This document shows positions 44,909 to 55,828 of a stretch of 64,000 nucleotides of DNA, one piece after another (within the stretch, counting starts at the first letter, position 1; every line of letters starts with the position of its first letter). This stretch comes from Tretioscincus oriximinensis (taxonomy: Eukaryota; Chordata; Lepidosauria; Squamata; Gymnophthalmidae): the NCBI GenBank assembly GCA_022410635.1, contig JAJVDF010000139.1, forward strand, positions 1,916,057 to 1,980,056, read 5' to 3'. The notes below the pieces were generated by a model. The model was not told the origin of the DNA. It saw only the letters and a list, made by a program, of their open reading frames with translations, and searched no databases. The position numbers and the translations under genes were made by a program.

Positions 44909-45582
44909 AATACTGGTTTTTCCTAACATTACCATTGCTATATCCCCGCAATTATGTAAGCTAATTTCCCCAGAATCCCACCATAATAGCATGAAGAAAA
45001 CCTTATCTGGAACCACCCTTACAGCCATCAAGCTGTATCCTGTTCTTCTAGAATATCTAAGCTTCTCCATGTATGCAAGTTAATTATTAACCTATTTAAT
45101 TTTGTTGCCAAGTTACATCACCCATCAGCCCAACTCTTTTGATTTTTATACAATTTTAAAGCAAGGTTTCTCACATTTTTTGTGGATCTATATATGTAAC
45201 AAGGAGTGGTGGTGGAAATAGTCGGACCTCTCTTCAGTTATGCACTCTGAATATTAAAGGAAATGCTTTATCTGCCTGAACATCAAGCAAGCAGCTGGAT
45301 TTTAATACAGAGTAAGTGTAATCTAATAAAGAATAGCTATACAAACTGAGGAAATGGCAGTTGCTTCCTGTCCAGGGCATGCAGGAATGCAGCTCTGGAA
45401 CAATTAAAGTTGGTAACAGGTTAAAAGAACAAAAACAGGATGCTGGCAAAACTGCTAGGCAGGACTGCTTCCCCCCTCCTCCTCACTGTTCTCCAATATA
45501 ATTAGTCCTTCTATAATATTTTCTTTTAAAAAAACTACTGTCTCTGGCTCTGAACACCTACAGAGTCAGATCCTGGTTACAT
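44909..45582. other. Unassigned sequence
   Basis: No gene recognised. A 110-residue minus-strand frame here (44738-45070) runs across the L1 edge and is chance. Confidence 0.4.
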
Positions 45583-45776
45583 CTAAGTTTTAATCCACCT
45601 TCATTCCATTTTCAGAATGGGAGAACAGATCAGCAGAGTAGCAAGAGGTTTTTTCAGGATTCTCTTACTCAAAGAACCTACCTTGGGTTTGAATAATGCA
45701 TGAGGAAAATTGCTGTTCACTTTGCTGCTGTGTTTGTCCAGTCTGAAAGTGGACTGAAATTAGAATAAAATTTAGT
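45583..45776. repeat. Family S inverted-repeat element, copy 2
   Basis: TAAGTTTTAATCCACCTTC and CATTTTCAGAATGG at the left are inverted at the right as CCAGTCTGAAAGTGGACTG and AATAAAATTTA. The arms are about 37 bp. Confidence 0.65.
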
Positions 45777-46274
45777 TGTGGGATTGGTTTATTTTCCTTA
45801 CCCCTGTACAGAATTTTGCCTGACTTCTCACTATACGCCCAAAGTCTTACTACGTCACGCTACACAAGTGCATGATAGTCGTTTTAAGGAGGGCTCTGCA
45901 ACATGTTGGGAAAAATTATCTATAAGAAAATCTGGAACAATGGGGCTTTTTAGCAAGTGAACTGTTGATCACGTGTGACCACATGCGGCAGATTCACCTT
46001 GATCTCACTACCATAGATGTAGATATCTGTCATGTGCATGAAGCCTAGGCAATTTCAAACCACTTCTGTATCTATAGCTAAACGCAAGATGAATCGTTTG
46101 GATTATTGCCTCTTTTGGATTATAAAAGATACTAATTGAGAGATGTACATTGGAAATGCACATTGCAAAGAAGTGTGTGTTGTTATGATCAAATCTGCTT
46201 CCCGGACTGGACAAACAGATGTCAAAACAGGAGTGGATTTGACTGCACAAACATAATGGCCTCTCTCCCAAATC

Positions 46275-46400
46275 AGGCCCAAGCCTGGAGTTCGATTATT
46301 TGGGGCTGGGAAGTGTAGTTCGAGCAGCAGGCAGCCTCTTCCGCCTTATGGACTACATCTCCTAGCCTACACCACAGCTAACCCTGATTTTTGCTGTTTA
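46275..46400. repeat. Family Q short element with ACTACATCTCC motif, copy 1
   Basis: GCTGGGAAGTGTAGTTCGAG, AGGCAGCCTCTTCCGCC and GACTACATCTCCTAGCC are arranged as imperfect inverted arms. The second copy lies at 62298-62405 with the same order. Confidence 0.55.
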
Positions 46401-47272
46401 CATGAATTTGGCCCCATCTATAACACTCCAAGCTAGGAAAAATAACGTTCCCCCTTTGACCACAAAATATGGCCACCCAGTGACTGGCAGTAGCTTAGTT
46501 ATATTTTTCCCTTCCATGGTTTCAGCTGGGAAAAGCATATTGAAAGTTTTAAACACACATATACATATACATATCATACACANGTACATACACATGTACA
46601 CATACAGACACATACTCGATTACACACAAAAGCAAAACAAAACTCCTGTTCCATTCTTACTTCCATTCTGATGTCAAGAAACTGTTAGAGCATTAGATGG
46701 AGGCTGGGGGGCTGGGGGGGGGGGGTTCACTGACCTTTGCCCCCTGCCTTGCCTGTTGTTTAGATTGCAACCTAAGTCTGGATCCGGTCAAAAGACGTTG
46801 GACGTCCTCAGCTCTGTCACACAAAACGAAAAGTACAAGCAAACAGCACACTTTTTCTAAAGGGAAAAGGAGTGGGGGGAAATCCAGGTAATAATTTTGA
46901 CTGGTAGCATAATTTTGCCTCATAAACTTATGAACCCCGGCAGGTTATGTGTATTTTCTTCTAAGTAGAGACCCGCTTGACGTAACGGCACCATCGATCA
47001 TGTCAGCAACCAGCACAGCCCTGGAGACATGATTTGTTGGTGACTCTGGCCTTTCATTGCTAATGTTCCAGGGAAGCGTAGCATGATGGGAAAGTGTGCA
47101 GATAGGTGAAAACATTTCCAAATGGCCTGCTGAGCGTAAAAGGAAGTGGAGTCATGTCTAGGAATTACATAAACTTGCTATGACATTGAGTTTTTATATA
47201 TGTCTAACACAAGATGCTTTTCTCTCTAAATAAGTGACGATTTTTTTAAAAAAAAAACATGTATAAATGAAT
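46401..47272. other. Unassigned sequence with a (TACACA)n-like tract
   Basis: 46552-46620 is a simple CATATA/CACATA tract. The rest shows no gene. Confidence 0.45.
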
Positions 47273-47280
47273 GACTATAT

Positions 47281-47672
47281 TGGAGATGACAAACCTATGA
47301 CACAGGTGTCGAACGTGATACACCAAGATATTTTGGGTGACACGCCGCTGCCCTGATTAAATTATAAATTGGAAAAAATAATTCGGAAGTTAGTGGCATT
47401 TGCTCGAACTTGAAGTATACGAAATACCAACCTTGGATTGAAGATTTAGCAAATGAAATTCAAAAACCAAGAAGTCACTAATGTAAAAAGAATTATTTGT
47501 TTTTGCTTTTTTAATAAATATATATCACTAAATCAAAAATGTAAGGTTTTTGTACTAGACTCGAGCTACAAACATCACAAAATCATGGATATTTCTAGAT
47601 GTGACACAGCACCCAAGTTAAGTGTTTTTTATGAATGTTGATACACCGAGCTCAAAAGGTTTGCCATCACTG
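47281..47672 (+). mobile_element. hAT element remnant with transposase C-terminus, perfect TSD, copy 1
   Basis: Flanked by GACTATAT (47273-47280 and 47673-47680). The right end GGTTTGCCATCACTG is a CAGTGATGGC-type hAT terminus; the left end TGGAGATGACAAACC is its mutated partner. The plus strand frame near 47420-47480 reads KYQPWIEDLANEIQKPRSH before a stop, like the last residues of a hAT transposase. The catalytic part is gone, so this is an internally deleted, non-autonomous copy. Confidence 0.88.
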
Positions 47673-47896
47673 GACTATATCATACTGATTTTTCTACATA
47701 CCACTGGATATTTTTCCTTGTTTTGGCATATGTGTTGTGGTACTGTATTAAGTCAGTATCTTCTAAATCTTTCCTCTGCATATTTGCAGTTAAAGTCTTC
47801 CAGCGCCTCTCAGAATACATGGAATGGTATCAACACCAATGCATACTACTGCAACTCAATAAATTAAAACATCATGGGAAGGTTGATTTATTTTAG

Positions 47897-48160
47897 CAAT
47901 TCACTTCAAATAGTGAAACTCATATAATTATATAGATTCATTACGCACAGAAATGGTCTATTCCAAGTGCTTACTTCTTTTAAGGGTGATGATTACGGCC
48001 TACAAATAACAAAACCCCAAAAGACAATATCTCAGAAAACTAGAATATTGTGAGAATGTTCAATATTGTACTCAAGGAGTCATATTCTCATCAAAGAAAT
48101 AAACACTTGAAATCACTGTGTCTATTTAATATATGAGTTTCACTCTTGGAATTGAATTAT
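47897..48160. repeat. Family U inverted-repeat element
   Basis: AGTGAAACTCATATAATTATATAG at the left is inverted at the right as TATTTAATATATGAGTTTCACTC. Inside are GATGATTACGGCCTACAAAT and CTCAGAAAACTAGAATATTG, words I have met in DNA elements of other vertebrates, though I cannot name the family with confidence. Confidence 0.6.
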
Positions 48161-48729
48161 ATTATGAATTGAATTGATATTATGACTTATTGAGATGCAC
48201 TAGTAAATAGGTTCCAAGACAGCAGCAGCATTATCATTATTAATTAATTTATAATGCCCTTTTCACTGAAGGGCATAACAACAAACACGTAAAATCATAA
48301 TAAGAACAAATCAGTTTGAATACCCTAATCCCTAATCCTAAAGCCCTATGCATGCGGAGTTATAAACCACTGCTCCCCAAAGACACACCCACCTGTGTTC
48401 TTGGGAGGCCACAGCAGTGCTCCATCTGCTGCCATTGCAGTACGAAGAAAGCTGCCATCACTCTAACACAGGTCCCACACAACATCTCCTTGATTCACTG
48501 ATGGGGACATGATCTCGCACGACTTCGGCTGAGATCTCGCTCCGACAGCAAATAGTGACTTTTGGGAGCAGATACAAAAATTGTGGAATAAAGGAGGGTT
48601 GTAGTGAGTGGATCCCTGACAAGTAATTATATTGGAATAAATAAGTGATGTGGAGATTCTGCCTAAGCCTTATTAGAATGTGTGCCAGAGACGCCTGAAT
48701 GGCGCTCCCATAAAGACATTAATGTCTCA
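48161..48729. other. Unassigned sequence with a short L2-like tail
   Basis: 48240-48310 (ATGCCCTTTTCACTGAAGGGC) resembles a diverged antisense L2/SINE tail. The rest is not assigned. Confidence 0.4.
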
Positions 48730-48915
48730 TAGGCTGACCAGATGATCCCTTTTAGGGGGGGTTGAAAACCTATTTTTGGGGTGCCTCCCAGTTTTTTCTG
48801 AGGAATTTTTTTTGAAAATTATTTTTTTTATTTTTTTTCCTCAGAAAAAAACAGGAAGCACCCCAAAAATGGGTTTTCAACCCCCCCCCCCCCAAGTGGT
48901 CATCTGGTCAGCCTA
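48730..48915. repeat. Family R foldback element with G/C homopolymer arms
   Basis: TAGGCTGACCAGATGATCC at the left is inverted at the right as GGTCATCTGGTCAGCCTA. The inner arms GTTGAAAACC / GGTTTTCAAC, GGGGTGC / GCACCCC and CTGAGGAA / TTCCTCAG also pair. A G7 run on one side faces a C14 run on the other. A partial relative ends at 62712. Confidence 0.8.
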
Positions 48916-49147
48916 AGTCTCGTATTCACAGGGGCTAATCCTAAACCATCCAAGCACCTCCTATCTCAGGAAGCAACTTAAATTCTTAACTCTGGAGAGC
49001 CAAAAACAAAATCTTTTAGATCCTTTCAGAAACAAAGAAGGTCCTCCTCTGACCAAAGATCCTCAGGAAGGCAGTTCCACAAACACAAAACTAGACCCCG
49101 AAATGCTTGCAGCCTTGACACTGGAGTCCTCTGGAGGGGGCATATCA

Positions 49148-49280
49148 TTTATTTATTTATTTATTTATTTATACCCCATCCTATACCCAAAGATCTCAGG
49201 GCAGCCAACAATAAAACAACAACACAAATCTGACAAATTAAAAATCAGAGCAAAACAGTACCTAAAACATATCATGTCAA
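49148..49280 (-). mobile_element. L2 LINE 3' end
   Basis: (TTTA)n, ATACCCCATCCTATACCCAA, AGATCTCAGGGCAGCC and AACAATAAAACAAC give the reverse of the L2 3' end. Confidence 0.75.
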
Positions 49281-49575
49281 AGTGGCTGCCAAATAACTTA
49301 GAATATTCGTACACAAAGCCTTAAATTGTTTGGAACTGCCCCTGGCCTGAATTGGCAGCCAGTGCTCTCAAAGAGGCAGTAATGTGAAAATGTGTGTAGA
49401 TTTAGAACAACCCAACATTATTCTGAACCAGAGTCAGTGGATGAAGAGAAGAAGAAGCCAAACCTGCCAGTAGATTATTACTGGACTAAAGTGGGAAAAA
49501 TGAGTTGTTATTTTTCCTTTCCTATTTTAGTCCAATTCTCCAGGAAAAATGGATTAAAAGTACATGACAAAGCAG

Positions 49576-50028
49576 CAGGGCTTTTTTTGTGACGGAACGC
49601 GCCGGAACACAGTTCCGGCACCTTTTATTTAGGCGGGGGGGGGGGTGCGGCGGGGGTGGAGTTAGCGGGGGGCGGAGTTAGCGGGGGACGGCCGCCCCTG
49701 CTCCCCCCACCCCCCCGCCGCTCCCCCCGCTGCTCTCCCCGCCTAAATAAAAGGTGCCGGTACTGCGGCGTTAGCCGCTGGCGAGGGGGGCGTGGTGTTA
49801 GCGGAAGCGGCGGCGTTATCGGCCTCTGCTAACGCCACGCCCCCCTCGCCGGCGGCTAACACCGCAGTACTGGCACCTTTTATTTAGGCGGCGGGGGCGG
49901 AGTTAGCGGGGGGCGGTGGCAGTGGTGGCGGGGGGCACGGGAATGAGCGGCCGCCGCCGCCCCCCCTGCCCCCCGCCGCCCCCACCGGTGTTAGTACCGG
50001 CACCTTTTGTTCTGGAAAAAAAGCACTG
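49576..50028. mobile_element. GC-rich hAT-like MITE, copy 2, perfect 8-bp TSD
   Basis: It begins CAGGGCTTTTTTTGTGACGG and ends TTCTGGAAAAAAAGCACTG. CAAAGCAG flanks it exactly on both sides (49568-49575 and 50029-50036). The body is very rich in CpG and built of inverted GCCGGTACTGCGGCGTTAG / CTAACACCGCAGTACTGGC blocks and C/G runs. Orientation is opposite to 4337-4642. Confidence 0.9.
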
Positions 50029-50210
50029 CAAAGCAGCACAATTGTGTCAAAGGAATAGGAAGGAAAGCTGATAAAATAAGGTGAACAAAGTATTCACACT
50101 TTCAGCTGAAAGTAATTACTATGAAATTCAGGCCCTGGCCTCACTGGGGGCTGCCATTTGGGGCCNGGTATAGCACGTAGAAGGCAGGTTCCTATTCCCC
50201 AAATAAGGCT

Positions 50211-50348
50211 TAGGCTGCATCCCCACATCACTTATTTAACTGGATATTCCACAATAAAGCATTCTGGAATAAATCTGTCCCCATAGTGCTTTACTGTAGA
50301 ATATCCAGTTATAGCGGAATAAATAAGTGATGTGGGGGTGCAGTCTTA
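50211..50348. repeat. Long hairpin element (about 55-bp arms)
   Basis: TAGGCTGCATCCCCACATCAC is inverted at the right as GTGATGTGGGGGTGCAGTC. The inner arms TTATTTAACTGGATATTCC / GGAATAAATAAG and CCAGTTAT also pair. The termini begin with TA and end in TTA, but no certain TSD was found. Confidence 0.8.
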
Positions 50349-50354
50349 GTGAGG

Positions 50355-50786
50355 ACAGGGGCTCAATCACACAACACTATAACACAAGGACCAGAGGGCC
50401 CTCCTTGAAACTGATGGGTAGAAAAGTGAGAACAGACAAAGGAAAGTATTTTTTCACCCAGAGGGTCATCGGCCTGTGAAACTTGCTTCCTGAAGAGGTA
50501 GTGGTAGCTAACAGCTTGGATAATTTCAAGACAGGACTAGACAGGTTTATGGACACCAAGGGTATAAATGGATACTAGGATGGATGTCTGGATGCTGCCT
50601 CTGAAATGGCGCAACAGGCAGGACTCCTGAAATACCATTTGCAGGGAGTCATGAACAGGTACATATTTTGCTTTCCTCTGTTCAGGCTGCCCAGGTGCAT
50701 CTGGTGGGCCTCTGTGAGAGACAGAATGCTGGACTAGATGGGCTGTGGCCCAATCCTGTATGGCTCTTCTTATGTTCCTATGTTCA
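50355..50786 (+). mobile_element. CR1 LINE 3' end
   Basis: AACACAAGGACCAGAGGGCCC, TTTTTTCACCCAGAGGGTCA, TCGGCCTGTGAAACTTGCTTCC, AACAGGCAGGACTCCTG, GCTGGACTAGATGGGCTG and the terminal TTCTTATGTTCCTATGTTC. Same end as 26725-27094, but with the segment that copy lacks. Confidence 0.88.
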
Positions 50787-52141
50787 ATGGGTCCTGCATC
50801 TCCTTTGCTCCTGCATCATTGTAAACAAGAGGAAAACACTGGCATTACTCAACAGGAAATCGTGCATTGCCACCCAACTGTTTCCGTTCGTCAAGGAGCA
50901 ACAGCTGAACCGTTTTGNGTTATTTTAATAAATTTGTTGTGTTGATTTCAGTTCCCGGCCATGATTAATTTTGTTCCTCTGTGAGTTATAAATCAGCATG
51001 CATCACTTTTTCAGCCAGAAAAGCAAACGTGTGACTAATGCCCTGATCCTGAGTGCCTTTACTTCCCTTTGATTCCATCTACGGACTCATAGATGTATTT
51101 AGACTTGAGCTGGAAAAAAAACCCTCTTGATACATAAATGTTAAATTGATTCACTTCTGGGCTGCCATTTCAAAACAAATGTTCCCCATGAGCCTCGTTT
51201 GCTCAATCTTTCATGATAGATTTATTTAGGGGTAAATGACTTGCAATTTTAGATTTTGACTTTGGGGGGCGTGGTAGAATGGGGAGAAAGTCTAAAGTCT
51301 CTTTCTCTCTCCATACATACACGTTCAAATAGTTCCCTTCCCTATAAGTTTGCTTATTTATGCTGTTCTTTCAGCATGACAATTAGTCTCCTGACCATAT
51401 CAGGTATAAAATAAAATATATATATTTANAAAGCCAAATTTATAAATAAGAAGACTTTTGTTAAAATATCTCAGTCCCCAGTACAGCCGTGTATTCTGGC
51501 AGCTTAATAAGGCCACTTGACTAGTGGTAAGTTCCACTGAGTAGCTTGTGCATTTAACAATTGGTATTTTGCTGCGGCTNTGTCCTCACTTTAAGAAGAA
51601 AGGGTGTGACACTTAAGTGACCGCACTGTTTCCATTAAATCCAAACTCAAACTCTTTGGGCACTTAAGCGGACGGATGGCAATTGCTGGGTTTTATTTTG
51701 GGGGTGGAGTTATTCTCAAAGAACTGGAGTAAAAGTAGATTTTCTTCATAGAGATCTTTTCTGCTCTCACTATGGATTGGAGGCTGTTTGCTGGGAGTGC
51801 TTTGTGTGAGTAGGGAAACATGGAGGGCTGCATATTTCCTCCTGTCTGACGCGTGATGTGGGTNTACACAAAGTGGGGTGCATTGGCAAGCCATGGAACG
51901 GATCATTACACATTTGCCTTCTGCCACACAACATCTAAAAGTCCCCTGTTTTGAAGTTTGTTTTCAGCAGTTTCCATGGAGATTAGTGGTGCATTGCTGT
52001 GAAACACCAGCACCGCCTTATCTGCTTTCAGCTCCCTGAAAATGCCCTTTTTATTCAACTAGGCTGGGTATTGGTGGAGAATCATGGAATGAAGAGTAGA
52101 ATCCAGCAGCACACAAGGAATATTCATTCTAAGTGTGGACT
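50787..52141. other. Non-repetitive stretch
   Basis: No gene or element end recognised. 50940-51060 and 51160-51260 have a compact, non-repetitive look and may be conserved; unsupported by comparison. Confidence 0.35.
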
Positions 52142-52400
52142 ATTATTTATTTATTTATTTGTACTTGTATCCCGCCCTATAACCGAAGGTCTCAGGGCGG
52201 CCAACCATAGGGTGGTGCACACAGCTTTTGTTGCTTTCTCCACAACGGACACCCTGTGGAGTAGGTGGGGCTGAGAGAGTTCAAAGAAATGTAACTGGCC
52301 CAAGGTCACCTGAGCTGGCTTTCATGGAGAAGTGAGGAATCGAACCAGGAGACTACCAGATGCGAGTCCAACACTCTAACCACTACACCAAACTGGCTCT
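52142..52400 (-). mobile_element. SINE A with L2-type tail, antisense, full length
   Basis: (TTTA)n, TTGTATCCCGCCCTATAACC, GAAGGTCTCAGGGCGGCC (L2-type tail), then TTTTGTTGCTTTCTCCACAAC, GTGGGGCTGAGAG, AGGAATCGAACCAGGAG (reverse of box B), TCTAACCACTACACCAAACTGG (reverse of box A). Well preserved. Confidence 0.9.
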
Positions 52401-53536
52401 CACCAAACTAGTGTACTGTGGAGGCATTTTGGAGACTAGATATTAGAGTCAATGGCAAAAGTAACCTTGTTTTTGCCAGTGACCTGATTGGAATTGTTAC
52501 AGGAATGGAATGGAGACCTAACCAGCACCTAGCAACGAAGAGTGAATGGAGGAGGGGGTGTTGTTGCCAAGACACACACACAGTTGTAGGACTGGACAGC
52601 AGAACACATGTCCACACCTACAACCAACTGGGGTTTCCTGTAGTGGGAACAGTTACTCCAAAGTGAAACTGGAATCTTGGGCTTCCTATCTGGCCAGAAA
52701 AGCCAGTTTGGATCAGAGTAAAAGAAACTATGGGCAACTCTGGTTTCACTCTTCTTCTCCAAAAACAGATCTTTTTCCTCCAATGGGGACACAGTCCGTA
52801 ATGACATTTGGTCTAGGGAACAAATGGAAGAGGAATTTTATCTTTGTACTACCAATTTTGAAACTGAGCAGAAGTTTCCTTCTGGTCTAGAAGAAGGTGT
52901 GTGTCAAGTCCCTGTCAGGAGGTAACCAAAGGCTGGTAATAAGCAAGGGGACAATGGCTATTGGTGTGAAAGCATTGTGGTGTTGACTAACATGCCAACT
53001 TCGTAGCCTAGCATAGCTGAAAGAAGTGCAGCAATGTTAGACAACAGCTTATGTGTTTGTTCCCTGTGATTTTCCCAGCTTGCCTCATTACAGGGTACGC
53101 TCAGGAATCAAATTACTCATTGTAAACAAATGCCCTACAAAGCAAATATGAAAACTGCTGAATTCTGCCAAAATGGATTTGACATATGTAGGACAGCAGT
53201 TCCAAATTACAGATATTTATGTGGGAAAGAAAATCTTCCCGCAAACGCTCCCAACGTAAGAAAGCCATCGCTTTCTGACAGGGTGGGTGTTGGTCTTCAT
53301 ATTTAGTGATTTCTTTAACCCGTTTTAAATAAACCGGAATTTTTTTTTATTCAAGTCTGATTACCCAAGTAATCTATCCTCTAACAGACTTGTGTGTGTG
53401 TGTGTGGCATTTTATCTTGCTATTTTTCCAAAGACACCACAGCTGACCAAACCACATTTTTTTTCTCCATTTTATCTGAGGAAAGATATAAGTCCCTTCC
53501 ACACTACAGAGCAAAACCAGAAATGGGATTTAAACT
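52401..53536. other. Unassigned sequence with a (GT)n tract
   Basis: 52546-52890 holds a 114-residue frame without domains. 53390-53407 is (GT)n. No gene called. Confidence 0.4.
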
Positions 53537-53544
53537 CCCATATC

Positions 53545-54010
53545 TGGGGTTGCCATATTTTGACTGCCCAAAAACAGGATGGGGGGTACATATGCACGTA
53601 CATATGCACATAGAAGCACGCACACATGGGGAGACAAGCAGGACAGAGCTGCCCAAAAGCTCTGATCTGCCAAAAACCCAAGCGTCTTTCCTCTGCAAGG
53701 AGGCGAGTTGGCCCGCTGTTGGTCATCGTTAGTGAGTACGCCGAATCTCATTAGCCCGCTATGCCTGACAGCAGGGTGAAACCCCGCCTTCTGCAGAGAA
53801 GCAGCTACAGCACGNTCCGAGGTTCCTTCCAGGACCCAGGAAGCGATGCTAGTGCTGCAGCCATCAGCCCTGACGGCTCCTTTTTATATTCCCTGATTCA
53901 GCATCGGGGAATGTAAAAATCCAGGATTTTCTCTTAAAACCTGGAGGGGACTATATTTAAGTCCCCCAAACTGGGAATGTCCCGTCTTTCTGAGATGTAT
54001 GGGAGCCCTA
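53545..54010. mobile_element. hAT-like element 'GCCATA', copy 3
   Basis: TGGGGTTGCCATATTTTGAC at the left and TATGGGAGCCCTA at the right correspond to the ends of 24451-24877. AAAGCTCTGATC, TTCCTCTGCA, GAGAAGCAGCTACAGCACG and GGGGAATGTAAAAATCCAGG follow in the same order. Flanks CCCATATC and GACATACC could be a decayed 8-bp duplication. Confidence 0.82.
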
Positions 54011-54339
54011 GACATACCCCAATTCCTCGTCCATTCATATTTCCTTAAAAAAAAGTGTGGATCTGGCGCCAGGAGATATATGAAGGATGGAAGTTGTTAC
54101 TGCACATGTCAGCCAGCTGCGATTTTGTAGTCATGAGTAGCTGGTGTCTTCTCCCAAGGCCCAAGTGTGACGGACAGCAGGCTTCTGTTTGGAAGGAGAG
54201 GTACTCCATGCTGATGTCAGAAAACATCAGCAACTTCTCTTTTCATGAAAAAGGAGTTTTTTCCTGGGTAAATCCTGAGGGGACAGTGGAAGATCAGTTG
54301 TCTTGCATGGTAGAGGTATCGTGATGATCCTATTAACCT

Positions 54340-54755
54340 GGTAGGAGAACCTTGTGTGGAATCAGTTATAGGTTGCATTGAAGGATTTCTACTGAGATGG
54401 TACTTACATCAGGCTGAATTTGCCTCACAAGGTCACGCAGGTTCACCGATCTACTCACTGGAAAGGTGCGTAATCTTGGATTTTCCAGTCACTGCTGTTG
54501 GCCTGANTCCGCAGCAGATGTTCCTAAAATCTGAAAAATAGCCTTTGTAGGGCATTTTAGTAATATGAACAAGGTAACTCTCACGAGATTTCAAGGCTAC
54601 ATGTAAAAGTTCATTTACTCTTGGCTTGCAGAGAATGCTGGGAATTGCAATAAGGCAAGTGCAGCACTGACTTATGGTGCTTGTCATGTGACAAGAATGC
54701 AAGAAGGAGTCGTGAAGGTCATTTTCTGGATTTAAAAGAAATAGTGAAGCTAAAT
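54340..54755 (-). mobile_element. Family Y element, antisense copy (one-unit form)
   Basis: ATTTCTACTGAGATGGTACTT, AAATCTGAAAAATAGCC, GAGAATGCTGGGAATTGC and ACTTATGGTGCTTGTCATGTG match 60480-60830 and 11826-12125 in order. Confidence 0.72.
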
Positions 54756-55198
54756 ATGTCATGTAGAGGCATCATCACACTGATTTCCCCAAGGTTACTC
54801 AGCTTCCAAGGCTGAATGGGGAATTGAACTCGAGGACATACTATGATTATCCAAAGTATGGACAATAACAGTAGTTCTTTACATAAAAGAAAATTCTCCT
54901 NAATCTAGGTATAAATAACAGGCTCAGATATGGAAAATGACACGAGCCCTGCTTGTAAACGTATATAGAAGGAAGGCTGTGGAATGAAGCAATGAAATTA
55001 AGGCTAAGATTGATTTTCCATATGCAAACACTAACTGCTGTAATATATTAAGAGTAATTTAAGATACAATGGTGGAAGGAAGGAAATGTTTGGAACATTT
55101 TAATATTAAAATGTATATTTTGTATGTATAAGGAAAAAAATGAAATAAAATGTCTGAACACCAAAGAAGATAAATAAAAAAAAGATAAAAAGAGCCCT
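54756..55198. other. Unassigned AT-rich sequence
   Basis: No gene recognised. Confidence 0.4.
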
Positions 55199-55300
55199 GC
55201 TTAGCTGGCCCATAGACCATCCAGTCCAACATTCTGTCTCATACTCAATGACCCATCAGAAAATGGCCAGCACCCTTTCACCGAAGCACCCAAAGGGAGT
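55199..55300 (-). mobile_element. CR1 3' end, diverged
   Basis: AGAGCCCTGCTTAGCTGG, ACCATCCAGTCCAACATTCTG and CAATGACCCATCAGAAAATGG are the reverse of the CR1 terminus. Confidence 0.65.
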
Positions 55301-55498
55301 GATAATACCTCCAGATCCAAGAAAGGATATATTAAGGGGAAGCGTTTACTACCCCATATCTTGACCCATTTGGTCATCATACTTCATTCCATTCATATGG
55401 GATGAAGCAACCACCCTCGGAACCTGGGACAGGGCCTTCCCATTGGTAGCCCCAAGACCAGAGATGTCCAATGAGTGACACTCCACAAGTTTCTAAAC

Positions 55499-55581
55499 CA
55501 CAACTCCCAACATTCCATTTGGTTTCCATTTGAGTGGCCTTAACAGTGCCGGGAGTGGAATGGAATGTTGGAAGTTGTGGA
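55499..55581. repeat. Hairpin with CCACAACTCCCAACATTCC arms
   Basis: CCACAACTCCCAACATTCCA and its inverse (TGGAATGTTGGAAGTTGTGG) form 22-bp arms with one mismatch. A related phrase occurs at 60320-60400 (GGTCCCAACATTCCATAGGG). Probably a decayed miniature DNA element. Confidence 0.6.
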
Positions 55582-55627
55582 TCAGGAAGATCTGAAGTTT
55601 CACCCATTGTGCCATCATGGCCCTAGA

Positions 55628-55828
55628 CACCGATAGCTCAGTCGCTTAGGAATTCGTCTCTCGCCTGGAGATCGGGTTTCGAAGCCCTGTGTGGGACGTG
55701 GGGAGGGGTGAGCACCTTCCACTAGCCTGTAGCTCTAGCCAACCCAAAATATATCCTTGTAAGCCGCTTTGAGTCCCTTTGAAAGGTGAGAAAAGCAGGG
55801 TATAAGAACCAAGTTCTTATTCTTCTTC
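55628..55828 (+). mobile_element. SINE C, short form
   Basis: CGATAGCTCAGTCGCTTAGG (box A), CGGGTTTCGAAGCCCTG (box B), GGGTGAGCACCTTCCACTAG, then a jump from CTCTAGCCAACCC straight to AAAATATATCCTTGTAAGC, and TTCTTATTCTTCTTC. The middle segment of the long form (about 100 bp) is absent. Confidence 0.85.

Noticed and set aside
49576..50028. Possible CpG-island promoter
   Set aside because: The GC-rich block lies exactly within the ends and TSD of a hAT-like MITE; no transcript start is implied.
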